Origin: an uncultured Bacilli bacterium
GTDB lineage: Bacteria > Bacillota_I > Bacilli_A > RF39 > UBA660
Assembly: GCA_934132915.1 (NCBI GenBank)
Contig: CAKPAK010000016.1
Coordinates: forward strand, 1 to 22,949
Length of the DNA: 22,949 nt
Direction: 5' to 3'
The notes under the pieces are model-generated. The model was not told where the DNA came from. It did no database searches and was given only the letters and a program-made list of their open reading frames with translations. Positions 1 to 5,895 of the stretch are shown here, piece after piece (within the stretch, counting starts at the first letter, position 1; the number at the start of each line of letters is the position of its first letter). The translations under genes and the position numbers were made by a program.

Positions 1-78
1 ACAGAAATCATCTATTTGCATCCATTGTTTAAATTCTCTCTTTTTTATTTAGTCCTTGACATTGGGTACATTTTAGAA

Positions 79-107
79 GGAGGAATTCTTCTTTTTTTCT
101 AGAATAA
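79..107 (+). promoter_or_regulatory. candidate SigH-type promoter for the spoIIAA-sigF operon
   Basis: GGAGGAATT at 79-87 matches the SigH -35 consensus RnAGGAwww fully. After an 11-nt spacer, CTAGAATAA at 99-107 matches RnnGAATww at all but the first position. The spoIIA operon is SigH-dependent in Bacillus subtilis, so the position about 120 nt upstream of a SpoIIAA-like gene fits. A TTGACA sits at 56-61 but has no matching SigA -10 at 17 nt. The stretch 108-228 has repeated TCGAAA motifs and no gene. Confidence 0.5.
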
Positions 108-228
108 TAAAATTAGAGAGGATAAAAATGTCGAAAAAAAATTAGAAAGAAAAAAGTCTAGTTTTGTCGAAATCCTTTCTTCGAAAAAAATTTTATGATA
201 AATTAAAATAGCAAAGGGTGAATTATTC

Positions 229-534
229 ATGATGAAAGTGAGTACGGAATTTCGCAAAGGTGTCTTCTTTGTAAGACTAGTAGGGAGGAACGGTAATGGG
301 AGTGAAATAAAAAAAATATTAAATGTAATTGAAGAATTAGAAATTAAATTTGTCGTATTTAATTTAACTAACGTCGATGATATTTCAATGGAAGAATTAA
401 ATACCATCAATTGTTTCTTAAAAAAAGATGAGAACAGAAAAATATTATTCGTTGAGGATAAAAGAAAGAATCGATTATTTCCAAATATTTTTCCCAATAT
501 CAAAAGAGAAATTGATGCCTTTTTATATCTTTAG
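229..534 (+). CDS. SpoIIAA-like STAS-domain protein (degenerate anti-anti-sigma factor)
   Basis: This 101-aa protein has the size and fold pattern of a STAS-domain anti-anti-sigma factor such as SpoIIAA: a short beta-rich N-terminus (residues 3-20), a helix (25-38), then a strand FVVFNLTNVDDIS followed by a helix. In SpoIIAA the equivalent stretch is FMDSSGL, where Ser58 is phosphorylated by the kinase SpoIIAB. Here the aligned residues are S53-M54-E55-E56-L57, so the phospho-acceptor position appears to be Glu55. The gene lies 15 nt upstream of a SigF-type sigma gene, as the first gene of a spoIIA operon would, but spoIIAB is absent between them. The RBS AGGGTGA at 215-221 supports the start at 229; ATG at 232 is an alternative. 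Assignment rests on context plus weak motif similarity; it could be a divergent STAS protein with another role. Confidence 0.6.
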   Translation: MMKVSTEFRKGVFFVRLVGRNGNGSEIKKILNVIEELEIKFVVFNLTNVDDISMEELNTINCFLKKDENRKILFVEDKRKNRLFPNIFPNIKREIDAFLYL

Positions 535-549
535 ATAAGGAAGAAAAAT

Positions 550-1236
550 ATGATAGCAAAAGAAACTATACCAGTAGAATTCATCAAAGAAAATAAAGGA
601 CTCATTTGCTCAATAATCAACAAATACACAAAATACTATGAATTTGACGATTTGTATCAAGTCAGTATAATTGGCATGATGAAAGCCTATCAAAATTACA
701 ATGAAAAGTTAGGAACAAAATTGACAACTTATATGTATAAACATATATTAGGAGAAGTATTGGCTTTCGTCAAAAAATCAAACCCAATTAAAGTCTCCAG
801 AGAATATTACACACTTTACAAGAAGATTTTAGAAGCAAAAACCATTCTAACCCAAAAACTAATGAAAGAGCCAACCATAAAAGAATTGGCCTTATTTCTT
901 GAAATTGATGAATCTTTAATTGGTGATGTATTAAAATGTCAAACCAATGTTCAAAGTCTCGACGAAGTAATCGTCGAAGATGGAAAAACGCTCACGCGAC
1001 TAGACAAGATCGCTGATCAATATCACAATAGCGATCAATACGATGAGATGATTTTATTAGAAGAAGGATTAAAAACATTAACAAAAGAAGAATATCAACT
1101 CATCAATTTGAGATATTTTGAGGACAAAACCCAAAGCGAAATCGCTAAATTTTTTGGTACAAATCAGGTTCAAATCTCCAGAAATGAGAAAAAAATACTA
1201 AAAAAATTAAAAAATAATCTCTGCAAGCCCTTATAA
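550..1236 (+). CDS. sigF: sporulation RNA polymerase sigma factor, SigF/SigG type
   Basis: A 228-aa sigma-70 factor of the SigB/SigF/SigG class. Region 2 shows YYEFDDLYQVSIIGMMKA followed by a KLTTYMYKHILGEV segment and then PIKVSRE, matching the FSTYAVPMIIGEI and KVSR signatures of SigF/SigG. Region 3 (about 95-140) is present, and region 4 ends with a helix-turn-helix KTQSEIAKFFGTNQVQISRNEKKIL, very close to the SigF motif TQSEVAERLGISQVQVSRLEKKIL. In a Bacillus-type cell SigF directs forespore-specific transcription after asymmetric division. The RBS AAGGAAG at 537-543 supports the ATG. Linkage to the SpoIIAA-like gene favours SigF over SigG, but the two are paralogues and a search would be needed to separate them. 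The anti-sigma factor SpoIIAB that normally lies between is missing here. Confidence 0.8.
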   Translation: MIAKETIPVEFIKENKGLICSIINKYTKYYEFDDLYQVSIIGMMKAYQNYNEKLGTKLTTYMYKHILGEVLAFVKKSNPIKVSREYYTLYKKILEAKTILTQKLMKEPTIKELALFLEIDESLIGDVLKCQTNVQSLDEVIVEDGKTLTRLDKIADQYHNSDQYDEMILLEEGLKTLTKEEYQLINLRYFEDKTQSEIAKFFGTNQVQISRNEKKILKKLKNNLCKPL

Positions 1237-1254
1237 ATAAAGGGTTGATAAAAA

Positions 1255-1273
1255 TGTAACCAAATTGGTTACA
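1255..1273. promoter_or_regulatory. perfect 19-bp palindrome, putative operator
   Basis: TGTAACCAAATTGGTTACA has nine-base arms around a central A with every pair matched. It lies 19-37 nt after the sigma-factor stop and 46 nt before the XRE regulator start. No T-run follows on the plus strand, so a terminator is unlikely. It is best read as an operator, perhaps for the downstream regulator itself; that link is inference. Confidence 0.45.
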
Positions 1274-1318
1274 GAAAAAAACTTGAATTTGTGAGAGAAT
1301 AAAAATTAGGTGATGATT

Positions 1319-1573
1319 ATGAGTTCCTTACATAGAAGAAATGAAGATATCTATGAAACAATTGCAGCGAATATCAAACGATATCGCAAAGAAGCAAAAA
1401 TAACGCAAGCTGAACTCGCTGATCGAGCACATTACTCGCACGAGTATATCCGACGTATAGAAGCGCCAAATGGGAAAAAGTGTTTTTCAATGGATACTTT
1501 AGCCCAAATTTCAAATGCTTTAGGAATTAAACTAGAGGATCTAGTAAAAGGAATAGACAATGAAGAAAAATAA
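1319..1573 (+). CDS. XRE-family helix-turn-helix transcriptional regulator
   Basis: A small (84-aa) Cro/CI-type DNA-binding protein consisting almost entirely of one HTH_3 domain: IAANIKRYRKEAKITQAELADRAHYSHEYIRRIE, then SMDTLAQISNALGIKLEDLV. There is no effector or dimerisation domain. The open frame extends up to a GTG at 1310, but AGGTGA at 1308-1313 is the ribosome-binding site for ATG 1319 (5-nt spacing), a spacing and sequence reused elsewhere in this window. A perfect palindrome just upstream (1255-1273) is a candidate operator. Its position between the spoIIA-like and spoVA operons suggests a role around sporulation, but its target is unknown. A terminator overlaps its stop codon, so it is probably not cotranscribed into spoVA. 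Confidence 0.8.
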   Translation: MSSLHRRNEDIYETIAANIKRYRKEAKITQAELADRAHYSHEYIRRIEAPNGKKCFSMDTLAQISNALGIKLEDLVKGIDNEEK

Positions 1574-1592
1574 ACTTCATTGTTTTATTTTG
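1557..1592 (+). terminator. intrinsic terminator of the XRE regulator gene
   Basis: Nine-bp stem ACAATGAAG (1557-1565) with CTTCATTGT (1575-1583), nine-nt loop, followed by TTTATTTTG. The hairpin overlaps the end of the coding sequence. Confidence 0.75.
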
Positions 1593-1637
1593 TATATTTT
1601 TCTCCATTTGATCGCATATTATAAATGGTGAATAATG

Positions 1638-2078
1638 ATGAATAATAAAGAATATCAAGAATTAGTACAAAAACACACGCCCAAACCACCCAAAATCAAA
1701 AATGCAATCATTGCTTTTTTGGTCGGAGGATTACTAGGGTGTAGTAGTGAATTATTACAAGAAGTTTATCAATTTGCATTTCATCTTCCCAGAAAAGAAT
1801 CAGGCGTATTAGTCATTTTAACCTTAATTGTGGTAGCCTCAATTTTAACCGCAGTAGGAATATTTGATGTTTTTGTTAGTAAAGTAAAGAGTGCTTTAAT
1901 TATTCCAATTACTGGCTTTGCCCATTCAATTACTTCTGCAGCATTAGAATACAAAACAGAAGGTTTCGTATTAGGAATAGGCGCGAATATCTTTAAATTA
2001 GCAGGTACGGTTATTTTATATGGTGTAGTTGCGGTATATTTTTTTGGAATTTTAAGAATAATGGTGATGGGAGGGTAA
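1638..2078 (+). CDS. spoVAC: stage V sporulation protein AC
   Basis: A 146-aa integral membrane protein with the SpoVAC layout: a short hydrophilic N-terminus with PKPPKIKNA (compare PKPP in Bacillus SpoVAC), then about four hydrophobic segments including AIIAFLVGGLLGC, a long VLVILTLIVVASILTAVGI-type helix, the conserved IIPITGFAHSITSAALE turn and a C-terminal GIGANIFKLAGTVILYG helix. SpoVAC is part of the inner spore-membrane channel that moves dipicolinic acid-Ca2+ into the forespore and out on germination. GGTGA at 1627-1631 fits best with ATG 1638 (ATG 1635 also possible). It is the first gene of a spoVAC-D-E operon with 1-nt and overlapping junctions. Confidence 0.92.
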   Translation: MNNKEYQELVQKHTPKPPKIKNAIIAFLVGGLLGCSSELLQEVYQFAFHLPRKESGVLVILTLIVVASILTAVGIFDVFVSKVKSALIIPITGFAHSITSAALEYKTEGFVLGIGANIFKLAGTVILYGVVAVYFFGILRIMVMGG

Positions 2079-2079
2079 A

Positions 2080-3075
2080 ATGACAACAATCTATAAAAAT
2101 GTTTATATTAAAGAAACCGCAACAATAGCAGGAATTTATGAAGCCAATGGTCCATTAAAAAAATACTTTGACAAAACTTATACAAAAGATCTCTATTTTA
2201 ACGAAAAAAGTTGGGAAAAAGCAGAAATCAAGTTATTAAGAGAAGTTACTGCCCTAATTTTAAGAAAATCACGAACCAAAGAGAAAGACGTTGATGTAAT
2301 CCTTTCTGGCGATTTAAGTAATCAAATAGCAGCCAGTAACTATGCAATGCGGGAGTTTGATATTCCTTTTTTAGGAATTTATAACGCTTGTGCAACCAGT
2401 AGTGAAGGAATGATTATTGCCGCAAATTTTATTGAAGGGAAAATCAGTAAAAACTGTATCATCACCACATCCAGTCATAATACTGCTGCTGAAAAACAAT
2501 ACCGTAACCCTACCGAATACGGAACACCTAAGCCAGATACGGCGACCTTTACTTCAACAGGTTCCGCAGCCATTCTTTTAACCAACGAAAAAACAACCAT
2601 TAAAGTAGATGCTTCTACAATAGGCAAAGTCATTGATAAAAAAATCAAAGACGTCAATCACATGGGAGCCGTTATGGCACCCGCCGCTGCCGACACCATC
2701 TATAGACATCTCACTGACTTAAAAAGATCTCCAGAAGATTATGACTTAATTTTAACTGGTGACTTAGGAATATATGGAAAAGAAATTTTATTAGAATATT
2801 TAAAAAAAGCTTACAATCTAGACATTCATAAACAATATAATGATTGTGGTACAATGCTGTACGATAGAAAAAAACAACCTGTCTTTGCAGGCGGTTCTGG
2901 CCCAGTTTGTAGCGCATTAGTCAATTTTGGATATATTTACCACCAACTAAAAGAAAAAAAGTTAAAACGTGTCCTTTTAGTCCCCACCGGAGCCTTATTT
3001 TCTCCAACCTTATTTTTTCAAAAAGAATCTCTTCCTGCTATTGCACACGCGATTAGTTTGGAGGTGGTAGAGTGA
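2080..3075 (+). CDS. spoVAD: stage V sporulation protein AD, dipicolinic acid-binding
   Basis: A 331-aa soluble protein of the thiolase/ketoacyl-synthase-like SpoVAD family. Seen in the sequence are the NACATSSEGMIIAA segment (Cys104 at the thiolase nucleophile position), TSSHNTAAEKQYRNPTEYG, TATFTSTGSAA, and the C-terminal GGSGPVCSA and VLLVPTGALFSP segments characteristic of SpoVAD. SpoVAD sits on the outer face of the spore inner membrane, binds dipicolinate and is needed for its uptake in sporulation. GGGAGG at 2070-2075 precedes the ATG. The gene starts 1 nt after spoVAC and overlaps spoVAE by 4 nt, so translational coupling is likely. Length agrees with the family (about 335-340 aa). 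Confidence 0.95.
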   Translation: MTTIYKNVYIKETATIAGIYEANGPLKKYFDKTYTKDLYFNEKSWEKAEIKLLREVTALILRKSRTKEKDVDVILSGDLSNQIAASNYAMREFDIPFLGIYNACATSSEGMIIAANFIEGKISKNCIITTSSHNTAAEKQYRNPTEYGTPKPDTATFTSTGSAAILLTNEKTTIKVDASTIGKVIDKKIKDVNHMGAVMAPAAADTIYRHLTDLKRSPEDYDLILTGDLGIYGKEILLEYLKKAYNLDIHKQYNDCGTMLYDRKKQPVFAGGSGPVCSALVNFGYIYHQLKEKKLKRVLLVPTGALFSPTLFFQKESLPAIAHAISLEVVE

Positions 3076-3422
3076 TCTATTTTAATGCCTTTCTTTTTTG
3101 TGGAACAATCTGTTTAATCTCACAATTAATTTTAGATAATACGAAATTAACGCCTGGCCATGTTACTTCACTTTTTGTCATTATTGGCGCTTTTCTTGAT
3201 ATTTTTGGAATCTACGATAAATTTGTACTCTATTGTGGTGCCGGAGCCATCATTCCCATTACTTCATTTGGCCATTTACTCATTCATGGGGCGATGGATA
3301 CCGTTGCCAAAATTGGGCCATTAGGCCTTGCTTTTGGTATTTTCAACCTAACTAGCGCTGGCATTAGTATTGCCTTAGTATCAGCTTTTTTACTTTGTCT
3401 TATCCAAAAACCAAAACACTAA
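3072..3422 (+). CDS. spoVAE: stage V sporulation protein AE (SpoVAEb type)
   Basis: A 116-aa membrane protein with three or four hydrophobic segments, matching SpoVAE/SpoVAEb, a paralogue of SpoVAC. The family turn IIPITSFGHLLIHGAMD is clear and mirrors IIPITGFAHSITSAALE in SpoVAC. It starts with GTG overlapping the spoVAD stop (GTGA at 3072-3075) and has the RBS GGAGGTGG at 3060-3067. It is the last gene of the operon; spoVAA, spoVAB and spoVAF are not in this window, which is the minimal spoVACDE set also found in clostridia. It ends 10 nt before the convergent ZIP gene and no clear terminator is visible. Confidence 0.93.
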   Translation: MIYFNAFLFCGTICLISQLILDNTKLTPGHVTSLFVIIGAFLDIFGIYDKFVLYCGAGAIIPITSFGHLLIHGAMDTVAKIGPLGLAFGIFNLTSAGISIALVSAFLLCLIQKPKH

Positions 3423-3432
3423 TAAACAGGAT

Positions 3433-4182
3433 TTAGAAAAACATAAACTTAATCAACATAAATAACACACCAATCACAAACCAAATCCTAGTTAAATGAA
3501 AATAAGCATACTCTCGAGAAGTAGGAATTAATTCCCGAAAAGAAATAAACAACATCACTCCAGCAATAAAAGCAAACAAAGTTCCAAGAATCATAGAATT
3601 AACAAAAGAAGTCAAAAATAAATAAGTAAGAAGTGCCCCCATAGGTTCTGATAAAGCTGAAACAAAAGTATACCAAAAAGCTTTTGTTTTTTTTCTGGTC
3701 GAATAATAAATGGGAATTGAAATCGAAATTCCCTCTGGAATATTATGAAGCGCAATCGCAATTGCCAAAGAAAGTCCCAACGAAGTACTTTTGGTCGTCG
3801 AAAGAAAAGTCGCAATCCCCTCAGGAAGATTATGAAGAATAATGGCCAACATGGAAATCACACCGACTTGATACAAAGAAGACACATCCTTCTTCAAATG
3901 CATTCCTTTTTCAATAAAAAAAGCCAGAATAACACCAAGTATTAAAGAAAGAAAAACCAAAAAAGGTAGCCACAACCCACGGTAATAATTTCTTAGCATC
4001 AAAAAAGACTCAGGAATTAAATCCGTAATGGATACACACAACATTACACCCGCTGCAAAAGCGAGACTACTAGCAATCACTTTATCCTCGTTTTTGATTT
4101 TAAATAAAATAGGGAGCATTCCAAGCATCGTTGCCAATCCCGCCATCGTTGAAAGAAGAAATCCCATTCCCACCTGTCCCAT
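3433..4182 (-). CDS. ZIP-family divalent metal transporter (ZupT-like)
   Basis: A 249-aa polytopic membrane protein of the ZIP family, which imports zinc, iron or manganese. About eight hydrophobic segments are visible. The two signature metal-site helices are HNLPEGIATF and, 30 residues later, HNIPEGISISI, and a loop with ITDLIPES also matches ZupT/GufA-like members. The open frame runs further upstream to 4323 but begins with TTG and adds a polar segment not expected in the family. A TGGTGA RBS precedes ATG 4182, giving MGQVGMGFLL as the first membrane segment, so that start is preferred; ATG 4188 or 4194 are alternatives. It is convergent with spoVAE and divergent from the toxin-antitoxin locus. 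The metal cannot be told from sequence. Confidence 0.85.
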   Translation of the reverse strand: MGQVGMGFLLSTMAGLATMLGMLPILFKIKNEDKVIASSLAFAAGVMLCVSITDLIPESFLMLRNYYRGLWLPFLVFLSLILGVILAFFIEKGMHLKKDVSSLYQVGVISMLAIILHNLPEGIATFLSTTKSTSLGLSLAIAIALHNIPEGISISIPIYYSTRKKTKAFWYTFVSALSEPMGALLTYLFLTSFVNSMILGTLFAFIAGVMLFISFRELIPTSREYAYFHLTRIWFVIGVLFMLIKFMFF

Positions 4183-4338
4183 CGTCATCACCATTAAAGT
4201 ATATGAAAAAAGAGAAAAAAATAGGATTAAACAAGCAAAATACTTCCATTTTCTTGAAGGGATTATTAGGAATAAATCAGAGAAAAAAGTACATCCTATT
4301 AATGCAAATTTGAAATTTGCCAATTTTATGACACGGCA

Positions 4339-4367
4339 TTGACTTTGTGCATAAAATATAGTATATT
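4339..4367 (+). promoter_or_regulatory. SigA promoter of the type III toxin-antitoxin locus
   Basis: TTGACT (4339-4344), 17-nt spacer, TATATT (4362-4367): a near-consensus vegetative promoter. The predicted start near 4374 leaves about 25 nt before the first antitoxin repeat. That leader contains a small hairpin, GCAT (4374-4377) with ATGC (4386-4389). Confidence 0.8.
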
Positions 4368-4400
4368 ATTATTGCATGAAAAAGAATGCAGTAATATGAA

Positions 4401-4498
4401 AATGTTTCTCGCTCCCGGATGGTGCGAGTAATAAATTATTCCGGTCGACAATGTTTCTCGCTCTCGGGTGGTGCGAGTAATAAATTATCCCGAACGAA
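4401..4498 (+). repeat. two 49-bp tandem direct repeats (antitoxin units)
   Basis: Copies at 4401-4449 and 4450-4498 differ at only six or so positions. Most differences fall in the two arms of the second pseudoknot stem, where they preserve pairing. A truncated third copy (AATGTTTC) begins at 4499 and runs into the terminator. Confidence 0.9.
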
Positions 4499-4506
4499 AA
4501 TGTTTC

Positions 4507-4544
4507 GAAAACTCTATTAATATAATGGAGTTTTCTTTTAATTT
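4507..4544 (+). terminator. intrinsic terminator between antitoxin RNA and toxin gene
   Basis: Stem 4507-4518 with 4524-4535 (twelve positions, one G-U pair), five-nt loop, then CTTTTAATTT-type U-rich tail. In type III systems a leaky terminator at this position sets a high antitoxin-to-toxin ratio. Confidence 0.8.
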
Positions 4545-4577
4545 ATGATAGAATTGCAAGTAAAGGGAGCTGATTTA

Positions 4578-5048
4578 ATGAAATTTGAAACAGGATATTT
4601 ATATCATATTAAAGATGAATTTTTTTCTGTTGTAAATGACGAAAATTTAATGAGTAATCATGAACGTGGCAAAAAACGTCCAACTTATTTTACAATAAAA
4701 GATAAAGAGATAGTATGGTTTATTCCTCTTAGTAGTAAAGTAGAAAAATATAAAAAGATAGTAGATAAAAAAATGAAAAAGTATGGTGTTTGTAATTCGA
4801 TTCTTATTAAAAATGTCTTAGGCAAAGAATCGGCAATATTAATTCAAAATGCTTTTCCAACCTTGGAAAAATATATAGATCATGTTCCTCTTTTAGAAAA
4901 TGGAACTCCAGCTAAAGTCATTGATTCAACCTGCGATGAGATTTTCAGCAATTTTCTCCAAATGTTAAAATTAAAAAAGAAAGGTCTTAATTTTTTCTTT
5001 ACGGATATTGATAGAATAAAAAAACAAATGATAGACGAATTAAAATGA
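4578..5048 (+). CDS. type III toxin-antitoxin system toxin, CptN/TenpN-like endoribonuclease
   Basis: This 156-aa protein matches the small type III toxins of the CptN/TenpN groups, not the ToxN/AbiQ group, as far as memory of those families allows. Features visible are an N-terminal GYLYHIKDEFF strand, a basic KKRPTYF segment (residues 32-38), the IPLSSKVEKY motif (49-58), VLGKESAILIQNAFPTLEKYID in the middle, and a lysine-rich C-terminal helix. These toxins are RNases that cut A-rich sites and are held inactive by repeat RNA encoded just upstream, which is exactly the arrangement here (promoter, two repeats, terminator, toxin). The open frame extends to 4545, but GGGAG at 4565-4569 places the start at ATG 4578; 4545 lies at the terminator tail. 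A terminator follows at 5069. Such systems act in phage defence (abortive infection) and plasmid or locus maintenance. Catalytic residues were not identified. Confidence 0.82.
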   Translation: MKFETGYLYHIKDEFFSVVNDENLMSNHERGKKRPTYFTIKDKEIVWFIPLSSKVEKYKKIVDKKMKKYGVCNSILIKNVLGKESAILIQNAFPTLEKYIDHVPLLENGTPAKVIDSTCDEIFSNFLQMLKLKKKGLNFFFTDIDRIKKQMIDELK

Positions 5049-5064
5049 TATTGTTTGATAAACC

Positions 5065-5107
5065 AAAAAAGAAAGAATCTTAAATGAAAAGGTTCTTCCT
5101 TTTTTTA
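5065..5107 (+). terminator. intrinsic terminator after the toxin gene
   Basis: Stem 5069-5079 with 5091-5101 (one A/C mismatch, one G-U pair), 11-nt loop, followed by seven T. The A-run on the 5' side means it might also serve the convergent tetR gene. Confidence 0.65.
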
Positions 5108-5143
5108 TTGTAATAAAATCGAATAAAGAGAGCCCTCTTTCTT

Positions 5144-5716
5144 CTACTTAACGATTTCCAAATCATCAGGAATTAAAATATCTAAATAGTGGAGAATTTC
5201 TTCCTTAGAATATTTAAAATCATTAAGCATCCATTCGGTTCCCGCACTAAATACGGCCCCTAAATAAAATGTGGCAACAAAATTACTAGGAATTTGTACC
5301 CTCTTATCAGATTTATCGATTCCTTCAATGATTTCCTTTTTAAAAGTATCATAAATCATATCCATCATAATTCCATTTTTATTTGCCTTACCAATCGCAA
5401 CATAAATTTCTCGTTTCTCTGAGACATGATCTAAAAATAAAGAAATCATCTCTAAATAATATTCTTTTGTATTCTTAATACTTGTATTTTTTTCTAACTC
5501 CTTCTCCAAAGAATCTTTAAGGGTATCAATATAGGAAGAGAGTAGTTCGTATTTATCAGAATAGTGAGAATAAAAAGTAGAGCGATTAACTAATGCTCTC
5601 TCACAAATATCAGATACCTTGATTTCTTCAAAAGGCATATCACTCATCAACTCAATCAAAGTTTGATAAAGATTATTTTTGGTCTTAATTACTCTTAAAT
5701 CGGTCTTTTTGTTCAT
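5144..5716 (-). CDS. TetR/AcrR-family transcriptional regulator
   Basis: A 190-aa TetR-type repressor. The N-terminal helix-turn-helix is clear at about residues 12-60: NLYQTLIELMSDMPFEEIKV, then SDICERALVNRSTFYSHYSDKYEL. The C-terminal half is an all-helical ligand/dimerisation domain of the kind seen in DhaS-like TetR proteins. AGGTGA precedes the ATG. It is transcribed divergently from an MMPL exporter operon, 179 bp apart, the usual layout for a repressor that controls an export pump and itself. Inverted repeats overlap its own promoter. The inducer is unknown. Confidence 0.88.
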   Translation of the reverse strand: MNKKTDLRVIKTKNNLYQTLIELMSDMPFEEIKVSDICERALVNRSTFYSHYSDKYELLSSYIDTLKDSLEKELEKNTSIKNTKEYYLEMISLFLDHVSEKREIYVAIGKANKNGIMMDMIYDTFKKEIIEGIDKSDKRVQIPSNFVATFYLGAVFSAGTEWMLNDFKYSKEEILHYLDILIPDDLEIVK

Positions 5717-5734
5717 TTCACATCACCTATTAAC

Positions 5735-5763
5735 ATTATAGTAACTTAAAGTACATTTGTAAA
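5735..5763 (-). promoter_or_regulatory. tetR promoter
   Basis: Read on the minus strand: TTTACA (5763-5758), 17-nt spacer, TATAAT (5740-5735). The predicted start lies just ahead of the AGGTGA ribosome-binding site. Confidence 0.7.
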
Positions 5764-5842
5764 GTTAAGCAACAAAAATTGTTTATTTATACAACAATTA
5801 ATGGACAAATGTTGAATAACATACATTAATAACAGTTTGTTA
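5742..5842. promoter_or_regulatory. candidate operator region of the TetR-MMPL divergent promoters
   Basis: Several inverted repeats cluster here: TAACTT (5742-5747) with AAGTTA (5762-5767) flanking the tetR promoter spacer; AACAA-AAA-TTGTT at 5771-5783; and ACAAATGTT (5805-5813) with AACAGTTTGT (5831-5840). A TetR dimer would be expected to bind one of them. No convincing SigA promoter for the MMPL gene could be read, so which repeat is the operator is open. Confidence 0.35.
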
Positions 5843-5895
5843 GTGAATTTTTTCAAAATTTGTAATATGCTATCTTAGCAAATGGAGGTAATATA

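Larger units (their letters stand above)
4374..4544 (+). ncRNA. type III antitoxin RNA (ToxI/CptI/TenpI-like), two tandem pseudoknot repeats
   Basis: Two tandem 49-nt repeats (4401-4449 and 4450-4498) lie between a strong promoter and an intrinsic terminator, directly upstream of a CptN/TenpN-like toxin gene. Each repeat can form an H-type pseudoknot. Stem 1 is CTCGC with GCGAG (4408-4412/4424-4428; 4457-4461/4473-4477). Stem 2 uses bases in the stem-1 loop: CCGGA with TCCGG (4415-4419/4440-4444), and TCGGG with CCCGA (4464-4468/4489-4493). Two of the five stem-2 pairs differ between the copies by compensatory change. The motif GA(A/C)AATGTTTC marks both repeat starts and recurs after the second repeat (4398, 4447, 4496), as expected for toxin-processing sites that release 49-nt antitoxin units. 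In known type III systems such units bind and inhibit the toxin directly as RNA. A small noncoding RNA is also supported by the lack of any reading frame here. Confidence 0.85.

Noticed and set aside
1592..1621. GTATA-N18-CATATTA resembling a SigG promoter upstream of spoVAC
   Set aside because: The motif fit is good, but the predicted start would be at about 1628, on top of the GGTGA ribosome-binding site (1627-1631), which would leave the mRNA almost leaderless.
4183..4323. 47-residue N-terminal extension of the ZIP transporter
   Set aside because: It begins with TTG without a ribosome-binding site and does not match the family; a TGGTGA site supports ATG 4182.
4028..4342. Open frames antisense to the ZIP gene and other long antisense frames (for example 99-503 minus)
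   Set aside because: They have no ribosome-binding site and no recognisable domain, and mirror conserved genes on the other strand.
4401..4498. The tandem repeats as a CRISPR array or a tandem riboswitch
   Set aside because: The units are adjacent with no unique spacers. The pseudoknot does not match the preQ1 or other riboswitch sequences I know, and the gene downstream is a type III toxin rather than a metabolic gene.
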